Below are positions 1-11,458 of a DNA stretch of 42,997 nt, piece by piece. The stretch is from Gammaproteobacteria bacterium (GTDB taxonomy: Bacteria > Pseudomonadota > Gammaproteobacteria > SZUA-140), in the NCBI GenBank assembly GCA_026982565.1, contig JALSGV010000179.1, forward strand, positions 1 to 42,997. The letters are read 5' to 3'. The position numbers and the translations under genes are program-made. The notes under the pieces are model-generated. The model saw only the letters and a program-made list of their open reading frames with translations. It made no database searches and had not been told where the DNA came from. Within the stretch, counting starts at the first letter, position 1. Every line of letters starts with the position of its first letter.

Positions 1-58
1 TGTCGGGTTAAGATAAATCGTAACTACTCACTCCCCAGATGGCGGAATAGTCGCTATG

Positions 59-120
59 CGTCATTCCCGCATGGGGTAAGCGGGAATCCAGTGGTTTGAC
101 CGACATGGATTCCGGGGGTT
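59..120. repeat. REP-like palindromic unit, degenerate copy
   Basis: The stretch contains an 8-bp stem, ATTCCCGC (63-70) pairing with GCGGGAAT (80-87), inside the wider pattern CGTCATTCCCGC...GCGGGAATCCAG. It is followed by TGGATTCC at 106-113. The same pattern makes up the core of the element at 40722-40790, so this is a partial second copy of one repeat family whose right half has decayed. It lies in the roughly 200 bp upstream of speA. I see no gene in 1-210. Confidence 0.6.
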
Positions 121-210
121 AATACGATAAATCAAACACCATGAAATGTCACAGCTTCCCTGGCCCATGAACCGGTTCAAAAATAAATCCATGCCTCGGC
201 TATACACGCA

Positions 211-2118
211 ATGGATGTTTTTCCCATGTCGCACTGGAGCATAGACGACGCGCGCAAGACCTATAATATCGCCCACTGGGGCGGTGGTTATTTCGATGTC
301 GATGAACAAGGGCATGTCATCGCCCGTCCTGACCGCCAGCGGCGGGATGCGGTCATCGATCTCCATACGCTGGCCGCGGAGCTGGATGCCCAGGGACTTT
401 CCACGCCGGTTCTGGTACGTTTCACCGATATTCTTCGCGACCGCGTGGACACCTTGTGCGATGCCTTTTCCTGGGCCATGGAAAAACACGGCTACCAGGG
501 CGCCTACACTGCCGTCTATCCCATCAAGGTCAATCAGCAGAGCAGTGTGGTGGAAGAGATCACCGTCCATGGCGGGCACCGCGTGGGGCTGGAGGCTGGC
601 AGTAAGCCGGAATTGCTGGCCGTACTGGCCCTGGCGGGCGACAATGGCGGTATCATCGTCTGCAATGGTTACAAGGACAGGGAATATATCCGCCTCGCAC
701 TCATGGGGCGCCTGCTGGGCAAGCGCATCTTTCTCGTCGTCGAAAAGCTCTCGGAGCTGGACCATGTGATCGCCGCCTCCCGTGAACTGGACATCGCGCC
801 CCTCATCGGGGTGCGCATCCGCCTGTCTTCCATCGGCAAGGGGAAATGGCAGAATACCGGCGGCGAGAAATCCAAGTTCGGTTTTTCTCCCGGAGAATTG
901 CTGCGCCTGGTGCAGCGCCTGCGCAAGGCCGGGCGCATCGAGGCCCTGCAGATGTTGCATGTCCACCTGGGTTCTCAAATCGCCAATATCCGTGATATCC
1001 AGCCGGCCATGCGCGAGGCCGCGCGGTATTACGCGGAACTGCGCCGTCTCGGGGCGCCCATCTCCTGCGTGGACGTGGGCGGAGGCCTGGGCATCGATTA
1101 CGAAGGCACCCATTCCCGCAGCTTCTGCTCCATGAACTACACGGTGAGGGAGTATGCCAACAACGTGGTCCATGCCCTGTGGGAGATCTGCCGCGACGAG
1201 GGGTTGCCCCACCCTCACATTCTGACCGAATCCGGGCGCGCCATGACCGCCCACCATGCCGTGCTTATCACCAATGTCATCGAGGTGGAGCAGGCGCCCG
1301 GAGAACATTGTGATCCGGATATGGCAGAGGATGCCCCCCAGGTGCTCCAAGACCTGGCTCAGGCCCTGCATGGGCTTTCCTCCCGCTCCGCCATCGAGTG
1401 CTATCACGATGCCGGGCACTGGCTGGCCCTCAGCCAGGACCTGTATATCCATGGCATGCTCACCATCGAACAGCGGGCACGGGCGGAGCAGTTGTACTAC
1501 GCCATCTGCCGCGCCGTCTACAAGCTGCTGAGACCGGGTTCCCGCACCCACCGCGAGGTGCTGGACGAATTGAACCAGAAGCTTGCCGACAAGTATTTCT
1601 GCAATTTTTCACTCTTCCAGTCTTTGCCCGACGTGTGGGCCATCGAGCAGATCTTTCCCATCATGCCCCTGCGCGGGCTTGATCAGCGCCCCGAGCGGCG
1701 CGCCCTCATCAAAGACATCACCTGTGACTCCGACGGGCGCATCGACGCCTACGTGGACGAGGCCGGGATCGAGAGCACCCTCCCCTTGCATTTGCCTGAA
1801 GCAGGCGGGGATTACTTGCTGGGTTTCTTTCTGGTGGGCGCCTACCAGGAAATTCTCGGCGACATGCACAATCTGTTCGGAGATACCCATGCCGTCAATG
1901 TGGCGTTGAAGCCTGCTGGCGACGGCTATCGGATCACCGGGATCCAGCATGGGGATACGGTGGATGACATGCTTCGTTATGTCCACTACGACAGCGAGCG
2001 GCTGATGCGTATCTTTGAGCGCAAGATCGCTGAGGCGGGGCTGAGCGAAACACAGCGGGCGATTTGTCTTGAAACACTGCAGACTGGCTTGGCTGGTTAT
2101 ACCTATCTGGAAGAGTGA
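211..2118 (+). CDS. speA: Biosynthetic arginine decarboxylase (SpeA)
   Basis: A PLP enzyme that decarboxylates arginine to agmatine, the first step of the agmatine route to putrescine. The 635-residue length is close to the E. coli enzyme (about 658). The PLP lysine sits in YPIKVNQQ (K106); further family blocks are HVHLGSQIANI, DVGGGLGIDYEGT, the cysteine-containing ECYHDAGHW, and the C-terminal FLVGAYQEILGDMHNLFG. Two ATGs are possible, at 211 and 226 (MSHWSIDDARKTYNI); neither has a clear Shine-Dalgarno, and 226 fits the homologous N-terminus equally well. It ends 7 bp from the convergent SPOR-protein gene. SpeB, the agmatinase that would release urea, is not in the window, so a link to the urease genes is only inferred. 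Confidence 0.95.
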   Translation: MDVFPMSHWSIDDARKTYNIAHWGGGYFDVDEQGHVIARPDRQRRDAVIDLHTLAAELDAQGLSTPVLVRFTDILRDRVDTLCDAFSWAMEKHGYQGAYTAVYPIKVNQQSSVVEEITVHGGHRVGLEAGSKPELLAVLALAGDNGGIIVCNGYKDREYIRLALMGRLLGKRIFLVVEKLSELDHVIAASRELDIAPLIGVRIRLSSIGKGKWQNTGGEKSKFGFSPGELLRLVQRLRKAGRIEALQMLHVHLGSQIANIRDIQPAMREAARYYAELRRLGAPISCVDVGGGLGIDYEGTHSRSFCSMNYTVREYANNVVHALWEICRDEGLPHPHILTESGRAMTAHHAVLITNVIEVEQAPGEHCDPDMAEDAPQVLQDLAQALHGLSSRSAIECYHDAGHWLALSQDLYIHGMLTIEQRARAEQLYYAICRAVYKLLRPGSRTHREVLDELNQKLADKYFCNFSLFQSLPDVWAIEQIFPIMPLRGLDQRPERRALIKDITCDSDGRIDAYVDEAGIESTLPLHLPEAGGDYLLGFFLVGAYQEILGDMHNLFGDTHAVNVALKPAGDGYRITGIQHGDTVDDMLRYVHYDSERLMRIFERKIAEAGLSETQRAICLETLQTGLAGYTYLEE

Positions 2119-2125
2119 GACGGTA

Positions 2126-2719
2126 TCACGTCTTGATTTTCAACATGACAAAGTCGATATGGTTGTTTTTCAGCTTCCTGCGCGCTTTCTTCATCAGCTT
2201 GATATCGGTGAAGGGACCGAGGCGCACGCGGTGCCAGGTGTTGCCGCTTTTATTGACCACGGCTTCAATTCTTGCTTCCAGGCCCAGCAGGGCGAGGCGC
2301 GCCTTGAGGGCGTCGGCATCGGCGTGGTTTCTGAATGAGCCGACTTGCAGAATGTAAGTGCCGCTGCGGTCGACTTTCGGTAACAGGCTGAGGGCCTGTT
2401 CCAGCTCCTCGTCGGTGATCTCTACCTCCATTTCCTCCAGCATGGTATAGAAATCGAAACGCTTCTGCGGCGTGACATCGTCCGGCGGCGGAGGTTCTTC
2501 CTGTTTCACGGGCTGGGGGGCGGGGGACGGTTTTTCTGAGCTGGCGGTGGTTGCCAGCCGGGGAGGATCAGACTGGAGGGTGGCAGCCTGGTAGAAGTAG
2601 ACCCCCAGGCCGATGACGAGGCCGATGCCCAGGCCGGCGCCCAGCCATATCCAGTTGCCATGGGCCGATGGGGATTTGCGCTTTTTCTTCCGGGTTGCCG
2701 CTTTGTGTTTGCGCGCCAT
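2126..2719 (-). CDS. SPOR-domain membrane protein, FtsN-like
   Basis: A bitopic inner-membrane protein of 197 residues. It has a very basic cytoplasmic N-terminus (KAATRKKKRK), one hydrophobic segment at about residues 25-45, a proline-rich periplasmic linker, and a C-terminal SPOR domain at about residues 118-195 (YILQVGSFRNHADADALKARL, then WHRVRLGPFTD). SPOR domains bind denuded septal peptidoglycan, and this gene order immediately downstream of argS matches the ftsN-like gene of other gammaproteobacteria. The spacing to argS is 2 bp, so co-translation is likely. It is shorter than E. coli FtsN (319), so a function in cell division is probable rather than proven. Confidence 0.85.
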   Translation of the reverse strand: MARKHKAATRKKKRKSPSAHGNWIWLGAGLGIGLVIGLGVYFYQAATLQSDPPRLATTASSEKPSPAPQPVKQEEPPPPDDVTPQKRFDFYTMLEEMEVEITDEELEQALSLLPKVDRSGTYILQVGSFRNHADADALKARLALLGLEARIEAVVNKSGNTWHRVRLGPFTDIKLMKKARRKLKNNHIDFVMLKIKT

Positions 2720-2721
2720 GG

Positions 2722-4488
2722 CTACATGGTTTCAGGGGCGCTCACGCCCAGCAGGGCGAGGCCGTTGTGGATGACCTGACGGGTGGCCAGTATCAGCGTC
2801 AGGCGGGCGTTGCGCAGCGCCTCGTCGTCGACGATGAAGGGGTGGGCATTGTAATAGGTGTGCAGGGCATTGGCCAGGTCGCGCAGGAAATAAGCCACTT
2901 GGTGGGGTTCGTGGCTCATGGCCGCGCTTTCGATGGTTTCCGGATAACGGGCGAGCAGCATCATCAAGGCCTGTTCATGGTCTTCCACGAGGCGCGGCAG
3001 ATGGGCCAGACCCTGGGCCTCGTCCAGCGTCAGCCCTTTTTCCTCCAGTTGGCGCATGACGCTGCAGATGCGCGCGTGGGCGTACTGGATGTAATAGACG
3101 GGATTGTCGCTGGACTGCGACTTGGCCAGGTCCAGGTCGAAGTCCATGTGCTGCTCGCATTTGCGCATCACGTAGAAGAAGCGCGCCGCGTCGTTGCCCA
3201 CTTCCTCGCGCAGTTCGCGCAGGGTGACGAACTGCCCGCTGCGGGTGGACATGGCGACCTTTTCGCCGCCGCGGTAGAGATTGGCGAATTGCACCAGCAA
3301 CACGTCGAGGCGCTCCGGCGAGTCCCCCAGTGCGGCAAGCGCCGCCTTGACGCGGGGCACGTAGCCGTGATGGTCGGCGCCCCAGATATCGATGACGCGG
3401 TCGAAGCCGCGTTCCAGCTTGTCCATATGGTAGGCGATGTCGTGGGCGAAATAGGTGGCCTGGCCGTTTTCACGGATGAGCACGCGGTCCTTTTCGTCGC
3501 CAAAACTGCTGGAACGGAACCACCACGCGCCGTCCCGCTCATAGACGTGTCCGCTCAGCTTGAGGCGCTCCAGCGCGCGGTCCACTATGCCCTGCGCCAC
3601 CAGCGACCGCTCGGAGAACCATTCTTCGTAAGCGACGCCGAAGTCCAGCAGATCCTCGCGGATGTCGTCGAGGATGGCCTGCAGGCCGAAGTCGAATACC
3701 GTGCGGTAATCCGCCTCGCCCAGAAGCTGCTTGCAGCGCTGGATGAGGGCGTCGATATGGGTTTCCTTGTCTCCGCTGCCATCCCCTTGCGCATCAGGAG
3801 GCAGCTTGTCCATCACCGCGCCAGCTGGCTGGTGAAAGATGCGCTCATGTTTCCGCATCAGCGCGCTGGCGATGTCGATGACATACTGGCCCTGGTAGCC
3901 GTTGCTGGGAAAGGTAATGGGCTCGCCCAATTGCTCCAGGTAACGCAGCCACAGGCTGGTGGCCAGGATGTCCATCTGGCGCCCCGCGTCGTTGACGTAA
4001 TATTCGCGATGGACGCGGAATCCCGCCGCCACCAGCAGGTCGGCCACCGCGGCGCCATAGGCCGCGCCGCGGCCATGTCCCACGTGCAGGGGGCCGGTGG
4101 GATTGGCGGAGACGAATTCCACTTGTACGAATTGTCCATTGCCTGCCGTACTGTGCCCGTAGGCCTCTCCGGCTTCCAGGATCTGCGCCACCACCGCGTG
4201 GAAGGCATGAGGCGCCAGGTGGAAATTGATGAAGCCGGGGCCGGCAATCTCGATCTTGTCGATGTGGTCCGAGGCGGGCAGGGCGGCCTGGATGCGCACG
4301 GCCAGATCCCGCGGCTTGCAGCGCGCGGTTTTGGCCAGCACCATGGCGATATTGCAGGCATAGTCGCCATGGGCCTTGTCGCGGGCGCGTTCGATGCGGA
4401 TCTCCGGGGCGAGGTCCTGGTCCAGGACGCCTTCCCGCCGCAGGCGGCGGAGGGCCTGGGAGATCAGTTGTTCCAGATGGTGTTTCAT
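2722..4488 (-). CDS. argS: Arginyl-tRNA synthetase
   Basis: Class I synthetase charging tRNA-Arg, 588 residues (E. coli 577). Visible parts: an N-terminal ArgRS additional domain (residues 1-100), the HIGH-type signature as HVGH (135-138) in [16 protein letters not shown], the catalytic core with [12 protein letters not shown], the degenerate second signature [11 protein letters not shown] in place of KMSKS (usual for ArgRS), and the C-terminal anticodon-binding domain containing YYNAHPFIV. The ATG at 4486-4488 gives the expected N-terminus. It lies between priA (63-bp gap) and the SPOR gene (2-bp gap), all leftward, so a priA-argS-SPOR transcription unit is likely. Confidence 0.97.
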   Translation of the reverse strand: MKHHLEQLISQALRRLRREGVLDQDLAPEIRIERARDKAHGDYACNIAMVLAKTARCKPRDLAVRIQAALPASDHIDKIEIAGPGFINFHLAPHAFHAVVAQILEAGEAYGHSTAGNGQFVQVEFVSANPTGPLHVGHGRGAAYGAAVADLLVAAGFRVHREYYVNDAGRQMDILATSLWLRYLEQLGEPITFPSNGYQGQYVIDIASALMRKHERIFHQPAGAVMDKLPPDAQGDGSGDKETHIDALIQRCKQLLGEADYRTVFDFGLQAILDDIREDLLDFGVAYEEWFSERSLVAQGIVDRALERLKLSGHVYERDGAWWFRSSSFGDEKDRVLIRENGQATYFAHDIAYHMDKLERGFDRVIDIWGADHHGYVPRVKAALAALGDSPERLDVLLVQFANLYRGGEKVAMSTRSGQFVTLRELREEVGNDAARFFYVMRKCEQHMDFDLDLAKSQSSDNPVYYIQYAHARICSVMRQLEEKGLTLDEAQGLAHLPRLVEDHEQALMMLLARYPETIESAAMSHEPHQVAYFLRDLANALHTYYNAHPFIVDDEALRNARLTLILATRQVIHNGLALLGVSAPETM

Positions 4489-4551
4489 GACGTTCAGGGC
4501 GTTGTGGCCGGCGAAAAGGGCTTATTATCCCGGTTGCCGGACACGATGCAA

Positions 4552-6768
<2,217 letters not shown>

Positions 6769-6786
6769 GGGGGGCGACTGTAGCAC

Positions 6787-7193
6787 GGAAATGTGTCTAT
6801 CGCATCAGAAAATATGGGTCTGCAGGGCCGTGGGCCAACCGTTTGGGAGTACGAAAATTTGGCGTCCAATTAGGAGTATTCTTACGTGTTATGCCTAAGC
6901 TGTTGACCCAAAATGGGTTTGGCGGTTTTCCACAATTTCTGTGGATAACTCTGTGAATGAAATGGGGTCATGTGACCCAAAGCCGCATGGTTATTGGCAT
7001 TCTGTCATTTTGGCGACAAAAAAGGCAAAACTTTATTGTCCATGTAAAACAATATGTTAAATATATCCTACAGGCGTGTGCCCATGCCTGACAGAGGGGA
7101 TGTGTCAAAAAATCAACAAACTGCCCGTCTTGTGCATAAGATCAAAAGTCAAGCCCTTATTCACAAGTCCTTCGCGATCCAATTACATTAATT
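6787..7193. promoter_or_regulatory. Non-coding gap with DnaA-box cluster; possible oriC or DnaA-regulated priA promoter
   Basis: This 407-bp gap has no credible ORF. It holds nonamers matching the DnaA box TTATNCACA or its complement: TTTTCCACA (6926-6934, one mismatch), TGTGGATAA (6940-6948, perfect), TGTGAATGA (6952-6960, as in the E. coli R5/M box), TGTGCATAA (7131-7139, consensus) and TTATTCACA (7157-7165, consensus). Between them is an AT-rich stretch (about 7018-7070) and an IHF-like AATCAACAAACTG (7111-7123, one mismatch). Small hairpins occur at 6906-6918 (ACCCA/TGGGT) and 6965-6978 (GGGTCA/TGACCC), and TGACCCAAA is repeated at 6904 and 6973. The cluster spans 240 bp, about the size of the E. 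coli origin. Origin function is inference; the priA promoter must lie here too. Confidence 0.5.
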
Positions 7194-7619
7194 TTAATAG
7201 GGTTTTACGATGACGAGAATGACGATGAGAACGAGAAACAGCACGGGGATTTCATTGAGCCAGCGGAAAAATCGGTGGCTGCGCCGGTTCCGGCCGGCCT
7301 TGAAGTCCAGCAGCAGTTTGCCACAGTAGATGTGATAGACCACCAGGAGGAGCACCAGCATCATCTTGGTGTGAATCCACCCTGCGGAGGAATAGGCCGC
7401 CCAGGCATAATCCACCAGCATCCATATCCCGAAGCCGATGGTCAGGAGCGCGCCGGGCGTCATGATGCCGAAGAAAAGCTTGCGCTCCATGACCTTGAAA
7501 CGCTCGTCGCTGACGGTGTCGTCACTCTGCGCGTGGTAGACGAACAGGCGCGGCAGATAGAACAGACCGGCGAACCAGGTGACCATGAAGATAACGTGCC
7601 AGGCCTTGACCCAGATCAT
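7194..7619 (-). CDS. hemJ: HemJ, protoporphyrinogen IX oxidase
   Basis: A small four-helix inner-membrane haem protein (UPF0093/CopD superfamily) that oxidises protoporphyrinogen IX to protoporphyrin IX in haem synthesis. From the ATG at 7619 the protein has 141 residues, typical of the family, and starts MIWVKAWHVI with the conserved His8. Other family marks are WFAGLFYLPRLFVYH, WIHTKMMLVLLL (His83, Lys85) and the C-terminal NEIPVLFLVLIVILVIVKP. The frame extends 22 codons upstream to a TTG at 7685, but that extension has no counterpart in the family, so I prefer the ATG. No hemG or hemY is seen in the window. Confidence 0.9.
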   Translation of the reverse strand: MIWVKAWHVIFMVTWFAGLFYLPRLFVYHAQSDDTVSDERFKVMERKLFFGIMTPGALLTIGFGIWMLVDYAWAAYSSAGWIHTKMMLVLLLVVYHIYCGKLLLDFKAGRNRRSHRFFRWLNEIPVLFLVLIVILVIVKPY

Positions 7620-7719
7620 CTCATTGCGTGCCAGCTGTTTGTTTCCATGGGCGTCAATATACTGGGGATCCCGGGCCTTTGACAAACATTATCCGCGCCA
7701 TGCACCGTCTGGCCTGAAA

Positions 7720-7737
7720 CTGAATCCATGGATTCAG
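7720..7737. repeat. Perfect 18-bp palindrome, copy 1 of a three-member family
   Basis: CTGAATCCATGGATTCAG is a perfect palindrome in the hemJ-ureD gap. Its reverse reading, ACCTGAATCCATGGATTCAG, resembles the sequences at 32257-32276 and 38990-39009. It could be a short mobile palindrome or a protein-binding operator; the sequence does not decide. Confidence 0.55.
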
Positions 7738-7804
7738 GTTGAAATGAGCGCCTGGGCATGTCTAAGATCAATACACTTGTCTGGAAGAGGGAGCAGAAAA
7801 ATCC

Positions 7805-8656
7805 ATGGCGGTGGTATCGCGGGAGATGGCGCGGGACGAGACTTGGCCGGCGCGGCTGGCATTGCGTCTGGCGCGGCGTGGGGAGGGTACGGTATTGGTC
7901 GATCGCAGGCATCACGGCCCCCTGCGCGTTCAACGGCCCTTCTATCCGGAAGGGAAAGAGGTCTGTCATGTGTATGTGCTCCATCCACCGGGCGGCTTTG
8001 TGTCTGGCGACGATCTGGAAATGCATATCCAGGTCGATCCAGAGGCGTGGGGCTTGATAACCACCCCGGGAGCAGGAAAATTTTACCGCCACGGCGGAGG
8101 GTTGCCGGCCTCACAGACCCAGCTTCTGGCCGTTGCCGCGGGCGGAACGCTGGAATGGCTGCCGCAGGAGAGCATATTCTACAACGGCGCTCATGCCCGG
8201 ATGCTCACCCGCGTGGAAGTGGCGGAGGGGGCGAATTTCATCGGCTGGGATATCACCTGCCTGGGAAGGCCCGCCAGCGACGAAGCGCTGATTCGCTGCC
8301 AGATCCGTCAACGTTTTGAGTTGTGGAGAGAAAACACCCCCTTGTGGGTGGAGCGCAGCCGCTACAGCGATCATTGCGCGGTTGTGGATGCCAAATGGGG
8401 CTTGGAGGGACAATGTGTTGTTGGTACGCTGGTGTGCACGAACCGGCAGCGGCGCGTGGTCGATGACATACGCCGTGAGGTGAGTGCCGCCGGAGCGGCG
8501 CTTTTCTCCGTCACGCAACTGGATGAGGTGTTGGTGTGCCGGTATCTCGGCACCCAGGCGCGGGAGGCGCGCGCCTGCCTGGGAGAGGCCTGGCGCTTGT
8601 TGCGCAGGGCCGTTCTGGGGCGGGAGGCAATGGCGCCGCGGATCTGGATGACTTGA
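7805..8656 (+). CDS. ureD: Urease accessory protein UreD (UreH)
   Basis: A 283-residue scaffold of the urease activation complex. UreD binds apo-urease and recruits UreF and UreG for nickel insertion and lysine carbamylation. Family features are PLRVQRPFYPEG, HVYVLHPPGGFVSGDDLEM, TTPGAGKFYR, and LEWLPQESIFYNGA. The start ATG has a GAGGGAG about 11 bases upstream. It opens the ureDABCEFG operon and is followed after 9 bp by ureA. The 186-bp upstream gap to hemJ holds an 18-bp palindrome and a TGCACCGTCT sequence (7701-7710) shared with the NtrC-like site upstream of the porin gene, but I could not assign a clear promoter. Confidence 0.95.
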   Translation: MAVVSREMARDETWPARLALRLARRGEGTVLVDRRHHGPLRVQRPFYPEGKEVCHVYVLHPPGGFVSGDDLEMHIQVDPEAWGLITTPGAGKFYRHGGGLPASQTQLLAVAAGGTLEWLPQESIFYNGAHARMLTRVEVAEGANFIGWDITCLGRPASDEALIRCQIRQRFELWRENTPLWVERSRYSDHCAVVDAKWGLEGQCVVGTLVCTNRQRRVVDDIRREVSAAGAALFSVTQLDEVLVCRYLGTQAREARACLGEAWRLLRRAVLGREAMAPRIWMT

Positions 8657-8665
8657 GGGGAGACT

Positions 8666-8968
8666 ATGGAGCTATCACCACGAGAAAAAGACAAGCTGTT
8701 GATTTTTACCGCCGCGCTGCTGGCCGAGCGCCGCAAGGCCCGTGGTTTGAAATTGAATTATCCCGAGGCGGTCGCCTATATCTCGGCGGCCATCATGGAG
8801 GGCGCCCGGGATGGCAGGACCGTTGCGGAGCTGATGCACTACGGCGCCACCCTGCTGGGGCGCGACGATGTCATGGAAGGCGTGGCGGAGATGATTCACG
8901 ACGTGCAGGTGGAGGCCACCTTTCCCGACGGCAGCAAGCTGGTGACCGTACACAATCCCATCCAGTAG
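8666..8968 (+). CDS. ureA: Urease subunit gamma
   Basis: The 100-residue gamma chain of the three-subunit urease, the usual length. It matches the family from end to end: [20 protein letters not shown], then [25 protein letters not shown] split over residues 26-50, and the C-terminal VHDVQVE-type block as [20 protein letters not shown]. It forms part of the (alpha-beta-gamma)3 cytoplasmic enzyme that hydrolyses urea to ammonia and carbamate. The start has GGGGAG upstream. Separate gamma, beta and alpha genes are the standard proteobacterial arrangement rather than the fused Helicobacter type. Confidence 0.98.
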   Translation: MELSPREKDKLLIFTAALLAERRKARGLKLNYPEAVAYISAAIMEGARDGRTVAELMHYGATLLGRDDVMEGVAEMIHDVQVEATFPDGSKLVTVHNPIQ

Positions 8969-8981
8969 CGAGGACGACGAC

Positions 8982-9299
8982 ATGATTCCTGGAGAAGTGA
9001 TGACCGCCGAGGGCGAGATCGAATTGAACGCCGGCAGGCCCACCGTCCGCTTGACGGTCGCCAATTCGGGGGACCGGCCCATCCAGGTGGGCTCCCATTA
9101 CCATTTTTTCGAGACCAATCCGGCCCTCTCTTTCGACCGCCATGCGGCCAGGGGCTTTCGCCTGAACATACCCGCCGGCACCGCGGTGCGCTTCGAGCCC
9201 GGGCAGAGCCGTGATGTGGAACTGGTGGCCTACGGCGGGGCGCGCCAGGTCTATGGCTTCCGCGGCGAGGTGATGGGTTCCCTGGAGGGCGGGTCATGA
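8982..9299 (+). CDS. ureB: Urease subunit beta
   Basis: The 105-residue beta chain. It shows the family blocks [38 protein letters not shown], and [20 protein letters not shown], ending with the [12 protein letters not shown] segment. The start follows GAGGA. The TGA stop overlaps the ATG of ureC (ATGA at 9296-9299), which suggests translational coupling and matched amounts of the beta and alpha chains. Confidence 0.98.
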   Translation: MIPGEVMTAEGEIELNAGRPTVRLTVANSGDRPIQVGSHYHFFETNPALSFDRHAARGFRLNIPAGTAVRFEPGQSRDVELVAYGGARQVYGFRGEVMGSLEGGS

Positions 9300-10999
9300 G
9301 CCGCATCGACCGCCGCGCCTACGCGGAGATGTTCGGGCCCACGGTGGGAGACCGCGTGCGCCTCGGCGACACTGAATTGTGGATCCAGGTGGAGGAGGAT
9401 CGCACCCTCTACGGCGAGGAAGTGAAGTTTGGCGGCGGCAAGGTCATCCGCGACGGCATGGGGCAGAGCCAGCGCGGGGCCGGCGAGGTGGCGGACACCG
9501 TCATCACCAATGCCCTGATCCTGGATCACTGGGGCATCGTCAAGGCCGACATCGGCATCAAGGACGGACGCATCGCCGCCATCGGCAAGGCCGGCAATCC
9601 CGACGTGCAGCCGGGGGTGGACATCGTCATCGGGCCCGGCACCGAGATCATCGCCGGGGAGGGCCAGATCGTCACCGCCGGGGCCATCGACGCCCACATC
9701 CACTACATCTGTCCGCAACAGGCGGAGGATGCCCTCATGTCGGGCATCACCACCATGCTGGGCGGCGGCACGGGACCCGCCGCGGGCACCAACGCCACCA
9801 CCTGCACGCCGGGGCCCTGGTATATCGAGCGCATGTACCAGGCAGTGGAGGCCCTGCCCCTCAATTTCGGTTTCCTGGGCAAGGGCAACGCCAGTCTGCC
9901 CGGCCCCCTGCGCGAGCAGCTCGAGGCCGGGGCCATGGGCCTCAAGCTCCACGAGGACTGGGGCACCACGCCCGCCGCCATCGACAACTGCCTGGCCGTG
10001 GCGGAGGCCTACGATGTGCAGGTGGCCATCCACACGGACACCCTCAACGAATCGGGCTTCGTGGAGGACACCCTGGCCGCCTTCAAGGGTCGCGCCATCC
10101 ATACCTATCACACCGAGGGCGCCGGCGGCGGCCACGCCCCGGACATCATCAAGGCCTGCGGCGAGGACAACGTGCTGCCCTCCAGCACCAATCCCACCCG
10201 GCCCTACACGGTCAACACCATCGACGAGCATCTGGACATGCTCATGGTGTGCCACCATCTGGATGCGGGCATCGCCGAGGACGTGGCCTTCGCCGAGTCG
10301 CGCATCCGCCGCGAGACCATTGCCGCTGAGGACATCCTCCACGACCTGGGCGCCTTTTCCATGATCGCATCGGACTCCCAGGCCATGGGACGCATCGGCG
10401 AGGTGATCTGCCGCACCTGGCAGACGGCGCACAAGATGAAAGTGCAGCGCGGGCCGCTGCCGGAGGACAATGCGCAGCACGACAATTTCCGCGCGCGGCG
10501 CTATGTGGCCAAGTACACCATCAACCCGGCCATCACCCACGGCATCGCCCACGAGGTGGGTTCCATCGAGGCGGGCAAGCTGGCCGATCTGGTGCTGTGG
10601 AAACCGGCCTTCTTCGGCGTCAAGCCCGCCATGATCGTCAAGGGCGGGATGATCGCCGCCGCCCCCATGGGCGACCCCAATGCCTCCATCCCCACGCCCC
10701 AGCCCGTGCACTACCGGCCCATGTTCGGCGCCCTGGGCGGTGCGCGCAGTGCGACCTGCGTGAGTTTCATGTCGCGGGCGGCCGTCGAGGCCGGGGTCCC
10801 CGAAAAACTGGGGCTGCGCAAGCAGACGGCCGCCGTGCGGGGTTGCCGTGCCGTGCGCAAGCAGGATCTCATTCACAATACCTACCAGCCCGTGATGGAA
10901 GTGGATGCCCAGACCTATGAGGTGCGCGCCGATGGCGCACTGCTGACCTGCGAGCCGGCCGGGGTGTTGCCATTGGCTCAGCGCTATTTTTTATTCTGA
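9296..10999 (+). CDS. ureC: Urease catalytic subunit alpha
   Basis: The 567-residue catalytic chain (Klebsiella 567). All active-site residues are present at the Klebsiella numbers: nickel ligands His134, His136, His246, His272 and Asp360, the carbamylated bridging Lys217 (GLKLHEDWG), substrate-contacting His219, and flap His320 (MVCHHLD). The flap cysteine region and the [10 protein letters not shown] block are intact. The enzyme should therefore be functional, given nickel and the UreDEFG proteins. The 4-bp overlap with ureB couples the two genes, and ureE begins 3 bp after the stop. Confidence 0.99.
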   Translation: MSRIDRRAYAEMFGPTVGDRVRLGDTELWIQVEEDRTLYGEEVKFGGGKVIRDGMGQSQRGAGEVADTVITNALILDHWGIVKADIGIKDGRIAAIGKAGNPDVQPGVDIVIGPGTEIIAGEGQIVTAGAIDAHIHYICPQQAEDALMSGITTMLGGGTGPAAGTNATTCTPGPWYIERMYQAVEALPLNFGFLGKGNASLPGPLREQLEAGAMGLKLHEDWGTTPAAIDNCLAVAEAYDVQVAIHTDTLNESGFVEDTLAAFKGRAIHTYHTEGAGGGHAPDIIKACGEDNVLPSSTNPTRPYTVNTIDEHLDMLMVCHHLDAGIAEDVAFAESRIRRETIAAEDILHDLGAFSMIASDSQAMGRIGEVICRTWQTAHKMKVQRGPLPEDNAQHDNFRARRYVAKYTINPAITHGIAHEVGSIEAGKLADLVLWKPAFFGVKPAMIVKGGMIAAAPMGDPNASIPTPQPVHYRPMFGALGGARSATCVSFMSRAAVEAGVPEKLGLRKQTAAVRGCRAVRKQDLIHNTYQPVMEVDAQTYEVRADGALLTCEPAGVLPLAQRYFLF

Positions 11000-11002
11000 G
11001 CA

Positions 11003-11458
11003 GTGCATGAGTTCAGGCGAGTGACGTTCTCAGGGGAGGCGGCGGATGCCACGCTGACCCTCCCCCATGCGCTCAGGCAGCGTAGCCGCCAACGGGTGCG
11101 CCTGGATAATGGCGGGGATGCCCGGTTGTATCTGGCGCAGGGCACGGTGCTGAGGCACGGTGACAGGCTGGTCAGCACGGATGGCCTGATAGTGGAGGTC
11201 AGGGCGGCCGCGGAGACAGTCTCGACCGTGCGCTGTGGAAGGGCGCGGGATCAGGCGCAAGTATGCTATCACCTGGGAAACCGGCATGTGGATATACAGA
11301 TCGGTGAGGGATGGGTGCGTTACCTCCATGATCATGTGCTGGATGACATGATGAGCAGGCAGGGGTACGAGGTCATCGTGGAGCAACGCCCGTTTGAGCC
11401 ATTGACGGGCGCCTATGCGGCCATGGGTCGCGGGGAGCGGGATGACTCCGCCTCGTAG
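11003..11458 (+). CDS. ureE: Urease nickel metallochaperone UreE
   Basis: A 151-residue nickel donor. It has the N-terminal peptide-binding domain and the C-terminal metal-binding domain. YHLGNRHVDIQI contains His95, equivalent to the essential His96 of the Klebsiella protein. It starts with GTG (11003). The C-terminus ends GRGERDDSAS, without the histidine-rich tail of Klebsiella UreE, so it should deliver but not store nickel. It overlaps the start of ureF by 17 bp. Confidence 0.95.
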   Translation: MHEFRRVTFSGEAADATLTLPHALRQRSRQRVRLDNGGDARLYLAQGTVLRHGDRLVSTDGLIVEVRAAAETVSTVRCGRARDQAQVCYHLGNRHVDIQIGEGWVRYLHDHVLDDMMSRQGYEVIVEQRPFEPLTGAYAAMGRGERDDSAS

